64,000 nucleotides of DNA from Putridiphycobacter sp045110285 (lineage in GTDB: Bacteria > Bacteroidota > Bacteroidia > Flavobacteriales_D > Crocinitomicaceae). Positions 59,360-64,000 of this stretch are shown piece by piece. The stretch covers positions 18,281-82,280 of the forward strand of contig JBGCGA010000016.1 in NCBI GenBank assembly GCA_045110285.1. The letters are read 5' to 3'. The translations under genes and the position numbers were made by a program. Positions within the stretch are counted from its first letter, which is position 1; the number at the start of each line of letters is the position of its first letter. Below the pieces are notes generated by a model that did not search any database, was not told where the DNA came from, and saw nothing but the letters and a program-made list of their open reading frames with translations.

Positions 59360-60415
59360 TTAGATAATTAACATAGCATCTCCGTAAGAGAAGAATCTGT
59401 AATTTTCTTTTACAGCCTCAGCATATGCTTTTTTTACAAATTCATAATCTGCAAATGCAGCTACCATCATTAACAATGTTGATTGCGGTGTGTGGAAGTT
59501 TGTAATTAGGGCATTAGCAATACTAAAATCGTATGGAGGGAAAATAAACTTATTGGTCCAGCCAGCGTATGGATTTAATGTACCTTCTGTACTTACCGAC
59601 GACTCAATGGCACGCATAGCTGTAGTACCAACGGCACAAACTCTTTTTTTCTTTTTCTTGGCTTCGTTTACCATATCGCAAGCAGGTTGTAAAACTTCGC
59701 ACTGCTCTGAATCCATTTTATGTTTCGTTAAATCTTCAACTTCAACATTTCTAAAAGTACCCAATCCAATATGTAGTGTAATATCTGCCTTTTGAACGCC
59801 CTTAATTTCCAATCTTTTTAATAACTCTCTTGAAAAATGAAGACCTGCTGTTGGGGCTGCTACAGCACCTTCAACCTCAGCATAAATGGTTTGGTATCGT
59901 TCTTCGTCTTCAGGTACAACATCTCTTAAACCTTTAATATATGGTGGTATTGGCGTTTCACCCAGTTCGGTAATTTTTTCTTTAAACTCTTCGTATGATC
60001 CATCAAATAAAAATCTGATAGTTCTCCCTCTTGATGTGGTGTTGTCAATTACTTCTGCTACCAAAGAATCATCATCAGTAAAATATAGTTTATTGCCAAT
60101 TCTAATTTTTCTAGCAGGATCTACTAATACATCCCAAAGTAAACTTTCACGGTTTAATTCTCGAAGCAAAAACACTTCGATTCTAGCACCAGTTTTTTCC
60201 TTATTGCCGTACATTCTCGCTGGAAAAACTTTAGTGTTGTTCATGATCATCACATCACCATCATCAAAATAATCAATCACATCTTTGAACATTTTATGTT
60301 CAATAGTTTGCTTTTCTCTGTCAAGCACCATTAAACGAGACTCGTCTCTGTTGTCAACTGGGTGTTCGGCAATTAAATTATCTGGTAATTCAAAATCAAA
60401 TGCGGATAACTTCAT
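59360..60415 (-). CDS. queA: S-adenosylmethionine:tRNA ribosyltransferase-isomerase
   Basis: A 351-residue enzyme that transfers the ribosyl moiety of SAM to preQ1 in tRNA, forming epoxyqueuosine. Family marks: FELPDNLIAEHPVDNRDESRLMVLDR at the start (LPxxLIAxxP with DxSRLL), VMIMNNTKVFPARMYG, RYQTIYAEVEGAVAAPTAGLHFS, ITLHIGLGTFRNVEVED and LITNFHTPQSTLLMMVAAF. The length is normal. The upstream 235-bp gap to the divergent DUF5686 gene holds no obvious −33/−7 promoter pair; bases 60440-60640 are AT-rich without a recognisable feature. Confidence 0.95.
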   Translation of the reverse strand: MKLSAFDFELPDNLIAEHPVDNRDESRLMVLDREKQTIEHKMFKDVIDYFDDGDVMIMNNTKVFPARMYGNKEKTGARIEVFLLRELNRESLLWDVLVDPARKIRIGNKLYFTDDDSLVAEVIDNTTSRGRTIRFLFDGSYEEFKEKITELGETPIPPYIKGLRDVVPEDEERYQTIYAEVEGAVAAPTAGLHFSRELLKRLEIKGVQKADITLHIGLGTFRNVEVEDLTKHKMDSEQCEVLQPACDMVNEAKKKKKRVCAVGTTAMRAIESSVSTEGTLNPYAGWTNKFIFPPYDFSIANALITNFHTPQSTLLMMVAAFADYEFVKKAYAEAVKENYRFFSYGDAMLII

Positions 60416-60650
60416 GTATTTCTATATTGTTTAAATTTGATTCCGTTCAGCATCCTACTATATTTGCAGATAAAAGCTAAGTACTGAGAATCGTGAATTT
60501 TTTCGTTTAAAGCCTACAAAGGTAGTTAATATTGATGAAAATTGCAATTTTGAAAGTACATTCGCGTTATTAATCACAAAAAGCGTTACTATTCTATTTT
60601 TTAACATTATATATTGTAACTTTTTGTACTAATAGTTGTCTTACTTCTAT

Positions 60651-63158
60651 ATGAGAATACTCGTTGTATTTTTTTTCTGTTTTCTAATAAGCCTTACTGG
60701 TTTTTCTCAAACTTTAAGTGGGTTTGTTTTCGATAAAGCTAATAATCCAATTCCTTTTGCGCAAATCAATATTAAGAACTTTCCAAATTTAGGAGCAAGG
60801 ACAAATGTTGAGGGATTTTACGAGTTTTTTATTGAAGAAGGGCAGTATGAAGCAGTTTATTCGAGTATTGGATTTGAGACTGTGACAGTTAAAATTGTAA
60901 TTAAACAAAATAGCGCAACTACCCAAAATATATATTTAACGGAAAGCATCACTGAATTAACAGAGGTTGAGGTAAAGAAGAAAAAAGGAAACGTTGGATA
61001 TGAAATTGTTAAAAATGTAATTGCAAATAAAAGTAATTTACTAGATCCTTTTAATGGTTTTACCTGTCAAATGTACGTGAAAGAACGAGAAACTTTTGAT
61101 GTGAAAGTGAAACAGAAAGATGAAGAGGAGGTTGAAAGCGCTAATCAACCAAAAGATGTATTTGAGGAAGAGGAGAAGAAAAACAAGGCTAAAATTGAGC
61201 AAGGTGAACGATTGAATTTAATGGAACGACAAATCACTGTCAACTTTCAAAAACCCAATAAAATAAAAGAAGAAGTAACAGCAAAAGACCAAATAGGAAG
61301 ATCGCAACAGTTGTATTTAAAAAGGGCTCCAGTTTATCCGAAAGTTCGATTTGATTTCTATAGTGGCTTAATCCGTCAAGAATTTTTGCACGAAACCCCC
61401 ATCATTTCACCATTGCATGCTTCCGGTATATTATCGTACAAATATAAATTGGTGGATATTATTACCGAAGATCAGGACACTATCTATAAAATAAAAATCA
61501 ATTCTCGGAGTGTTGGGTCAAGCAGTATGAACGGCTTTTTATTTATTAAAAAGCACGCTTGGGTGTTAACAAAAGTTGATTTAACTATTACAAAAGGAAA
61601 CCTGAAATTATATGACGAATTTAGGATTGAGCAAGAATATACTCAATTCGATTCGGTTTGGTTAGTGACAAAGCAACGATTCGAATACAAAACCAAATAT
61701 TTTAAAGAAACTGTTTTTGGAGTGACAGAGATTACTTATTCGGATTTTCAATTAAATCCCGATTTTCCGAAAAAGTTTTTTGGAGCAGAAGTTGCTGTAA
61801 CTACTAAAGAGGCTATTGATAGAGATAGTACCTATTGGGAGAAATTAAGGCCTATTCCGTTGACTGAAAAGGAACAAAGGAAAAAATTTGTGCAAGATAG
61901 TTTAACGGCTATTTACACCTCTGAGTCTTATCTCGATTCAGTTGATAAGGAGTTTAATAAAGTGACATGGTTGAAAGTTCTAGCTTTGGGAGTCGATCAC
62001 CGAAACAGAGAAAACAAAACTCAGTGGTCTATTTCTCCACTTGTGGAGTTTATTGAACCTCTTGGCGTAGGAGCGCCTCGGGTAGGACCTGCAGGTAGGT
62101 TCTTTAAAAAATTTGACAATGAAAAATGGATTCAAACCTGGGTAAATACATCCATTGGAGTATTGAATGGAGATTTTAGAGGTAATACTGGAGTGTACCA
62201 CCATTATAATCCAAAAAAATTAGCCACTTATTATTTCTTTTATAATCATGGCATAGCAAATGTAAATTGGAATACAGCCTATTTAGATTATTTACAGCAA
62301 AATAATTATTTCAGTATTGATAATTTTACTGGGCGTCACACCATTGAAGTTATAAATGGTTTGAATGTGATGACTGAGCTTAGTTTGCAATACCGATACC
62401 CAATGAAAGAGTTGAGGTATGTTGACATTCCATGGGTTAATAATTTGGTAGATAAAGGTGAACCTTTTCAATTTGATCCGTACACTTCTCCTCGTATTAA
62501 AGCCTCTGTGAGTTATACACCATTTCAAAAATTTGTTTCAGAACCTTATAGGAAAGTTGTGTTAGGCAGTGTTTGGCCAACTTTTACCGTAACTTATGAA
62601 AAAGGTATAAAAGGAATATTAAATAGTGAGATTGACTTTGATAAAATTGAATTACGGGCTACCCAAGAACTTAGAATTGGAACCTTAGGAAAAACAAATA
62701 TTTATGCTAAAGCTGGTAGATTTATTAATCAAAATAATGTTGAATTAGTGGATCAGCAATTTTTTAGAAGATCGGATAGTACAATCTTTAGATATATTAT
62801 GAGTCCTCCCATAAACACTTTTCAAAATTTAAAACAATCATACGTTACCAAAAATTGGTATGCTAAAGTACATTCAATACATCATTTTAATGGAGCAATA
62901 ATTAATAAGATCCCCTTCATGAAAAAAACAAGAATTAGATCTTTGGTTGGAGCAGGAGCACTGTATATTCCGGAATACAACAACTTTTTGTATCACGAAT
63001 TATATGTTGGTATTGAACGAAACATTAAAATATTTAGAACAATTGCTCGTCCTTCCTTGTATTTAGTGTATTCCGATTCTAATCAACAATCTCCAAATAT
63101 TCGACCTAAAATTGGAATTACTTTCATTAATCAACGCGACATGCAATTTAATTTCTAA
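60651..63158 (+). CDS. DUF5686 outer-membrane protein with carboxypeptidase-like regulatory domain
   Basis: An 835-residue exported protein. ATG 60651 (RILVVFFFCFLISLTGFSQ) gives a clean signal peptide, so the TTG 15 nt upstream is not used. Residues ~20-105 form a CarboxypepD_reg-like beta-sandwich (LSGFVFDKANNPIPFAQINI, GFYEFFIEEGQYEAVYSSIGF). The remainder belongs to DUF5686: YEIVKNVIANKSNLLDPFNGFTCQMYVKE, SYKYKLVDIITEDQDTIYKI and a C-terminal half with strand-rich, aromatic segments ending FINQRDMQFNF, suggesting an outer-membrane barrel. Function is unknown; such proteins are common in Bacteroidota surfaces. It is followed after 2 nt by a glycosyltransferase gene. Confidence 0.88.
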   Translation: MRILVVFFFCFLISLTGFSQTLSGFVFDKANNPIPFAQINIKNFPNLGARTNVEGFYEFFIEEGQYEAVYSSIGFETVTVKIVIKQNSATTQNIYLTESITELTEVEVKKKKGNVGYEIVKNVIANKSNLLDPFNGFTCQMYVKERETFDVKVKQKDEEEVESANQPKDVFEEEEKKNKAKIEQGERLNLMERQITVNFQKPNKIKEEVTAKDQIGRSQQLYLKRAPVYPKVRFDFYSGLIRQEFLHETPIISPLHASGILSYKYKLVDIITEDQDTIYKIKINSRSVGSSSMNGFLFIKKHAWVLTKVDLTITKGNLKLYDEFRIEQEYTQFDSVWLVTKQRFEYKTKYFKETVFGVTEITYSDFQLNPDFPKKFFGAEVAVTTKEAIDRDSTYWEKLRPIPLTEKEQRKKFVQDSLTAIYTSESYLDSVDKEFNKVTWLKVLALGVDHRNRENKTQWSISPLVEFIEPLGVGAPRVGPAGRFFKKFDNEKWIQTWVNTSIGVLNGDFRGNTGVYHHYNPKKLATYYFFYNHGIANVNWNTAYLDYLQQNNYFSIDNFTGRHTIEVINGLNVMTELSLQYRYPMKELRYVDIPWVNNLVDKGEPFQFDPYTSPRIKASVSYTPFQKFVSEPYRKVVLGSVWPTFTVTYEKGIKGILNSEIDFDKIELRATQELRIGTLGKTNIYAKAGRFINQNNVELVDQQFFRRSDSTIFRYIMSPPINTFQNLKQSYVTKNWYAKVHSIHHFNGAIINKIPFMKKTRIRSLVGAGALYIPEYNNFLYHELYVGIERNIKIFRTIARPSLYLVYSDSNQQSPNIRPKIGITFINQRDMQFNF

Positions 63159-63160
63159 CA

Positions 63161-64000
63161 ATGATTTCAATTGTAATGCCAATGCGGAATGCTATGCCTT
63201 TTTTGAACGAGTGTATAGAATCAATTATTAAGCAAACCGAAGCAAATTGGGAGTTGGTTGTTGTAAATGACCACTCCTCTGATAACAGTTTTGATGTCCT
63301 AAAAAACTATGCCAAGCAAGATTCAAGAATTAGAGTTTTTGATGCGGAAGGAAAAGGAATAATTGATGCTTTACAGCAAGCATACAGCCATACTTCTGGC
63401 CAATTCATTACCAGAATGGACGCGGATGACATGATGCCATCAAAAAAACTTGAATTATTTAGAGAAAAGCTTTATCATATTCCACATGCAGTTGTCACTG
63501 GTAAAATAAAATACATAGGTAAAAATTTGAGAGAAGGTTATTTGAAATATGAAGCATGGATGAATAGCTTAATGGAAAAGCACAGTCATTATGACGAGAT
63601 TTACAGAGAATGTGTGGTGCCTTCTCCAGCTTGGATGATGGAGCGCATTATGTTTGAATCTATTGGAGGATTTAGCCCAAAAACATATCCTGAAGATTAC
63701 GATTTAACCTTGCGTTTTTATGAACATAGTATACCAATTGTAGCTGTTCAAGAGGTGGTTCATATTTGGAGAGATTATCAAGAGCGAACCTCAAGAAATG
63801 ACCCCAATTATGCCTTCAACGCTTTTGAAGAATTGAAAACTGATTATTTTTTGAAGCTTGATTATAAACCTAACAAAACGTTGGTTTTGTGGGGTGGAGG
63901 AAAAAAAGGGAAGAATATTGCGCTATTACTTCAGAAACATGGTGTTGACTTTATTTGGGCCTGCAATAACCCTAAAAAAATAGGACAAGATATTTATGGA
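63161..64000 (+). CDS. Family 2 glycosyltransferase, 3' end outside window
   Basis: The frame is open from ATG 63161 to the window end (280 residues so far). The GT-A fold shows ISIVMPMRNAMPFLNECIES, WELVVVNDHSSDNSFDVL, the DxD-type metal site in ITRMDADDMM and the acceptor-side VVPSPAWMMERIMFESIGGFSPKTYPEDYDL. After residue ~255 a second segment starts (KTLVLWGGGKKGKNIALLLQ), looking like a nucleotide-binding loop of an additional C-terminal domain. It begins 2 nt after the DUF5686 stop, so it is co-transcribed. Substrate unknown. Confidence 0.9.
   Translation, partial: MISIVMPMRNAMPFLNECIESIIKQTEANWELVVVNDHSSDNSFDVLKNYAKQDSRIRVFDAEGKGIIDALQQAYSHTSGQFITRMDADDMMPSKKLELFREKLYHIPHAVVTGKIKYIGKNLREGYLKYEAWMNSLMEKHSHYDEIYRECVVPSPAWMMERIMFESIGGFSPKTYPEDYDLTLRFYEHSIPIVAVQEVVHIWRDYQERTSRNDPNYAFNAFEELKTDYFLKLDYKPNKTLVLWGGGKKGKNIALLLQKHGVDFIWACNNPKKIGQDIYG

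Overview
The window is AT-rich chromosomal DNA from a member of the Bacteroidota, most likely Flavobacteriales. Several independent signals agree on this: secreted proteins with type A and type B (gliding-motility style) type IX secretion C-terminal domains, a short 288-residue primary sigma factor without region 1.1, promoters of the TTG-N19/21-TAnnTTTG type, a DnaE polymerase carrying its own N-terminal proofreading exonuclease, a long-form GAPDH, and the cluster uppS-bamA-ompH-ompH-murI. No phage, integrase, transposase, CRISPR array, rRNA or tRNA gene was recognised; the only RNA gene seen is tmRNA.

Layout. 1-2.2 kb: 3' part of a TonB-dependent receptor. 2.2-7.6 kb (minus): murI and the outer-membrane biogenesis operon uppS-bamA-ompH-ompH. 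7.7-9.6 kb (minus): atpD-atpC, divergent from ribF with closely spaced promoters. 10.6-14 kb: a leucine-rich-repeat protein, a MurG-like glycosyltransferase, a heavy-metal-domain lipoprotein and PhoH. 14-18.9 kb: a 1613-residue protein with an N-terminal beta-barrel-like domain and 14 Ig-like repeats. 19.2-24 kb: a LytTR response regulator, a propeller-type histidine kinase and a CoA-transferase, tightly packed. 24-29.8 kb: a secreted lysyl-endopeptidase-like protease, a WYL regulator, an NlpC/P60 hydrolase with a partner lipoprotein, and a conserved protein of uncertain function. 29.9-33.3 kb: polysaccharide genes (flippase, FkbM methyltransferase, glycosyltransferase). 33.6-35.5 kb: two adjacent disrupted genes. 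35.5-39.9 kb: dnaE. 40.1-45.6 kb: membrane and envelope genes (EI24 protein, START-like protein, LptF/G permease, two glycosyltransferases). 45.8-49.4 kb: a type-B secreted adhesin-like protein and a secreted protein made of three cysteine modules. 49.4-50.3 kb: decayed gene remnants downstream of ssrA (50.35-50.75 kb). 50.9-54.7 kb: a saccharopine-dehydrogenase-like enzyme, rpoD and gap. 54.8-58.6 kb: a 1256-residue type-A secreted protein. 58.6-60.4 kb (minus): queA and ispD. 60.7-64 kb: a DUF5686 surface protein and a partial family 2 glycosyltransferase.

Taken together, this is mostly core chromosome (energy, cell wall, outer-membrane assembly, replication, transcription, trans-translation), interspersed with lineage-specific surface or secreted repeat proteins. 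The least explained elements are the barrel-plus-repeat protein at 14-18.9 kb with its abrupt switch from cysteine-free to cysteine-paired repeats, the triplicated CxC protein at 48.3-49.4 kb, and four broken or truncated genes in two short stretches. I did not find a convincing new defence system or mobile element.
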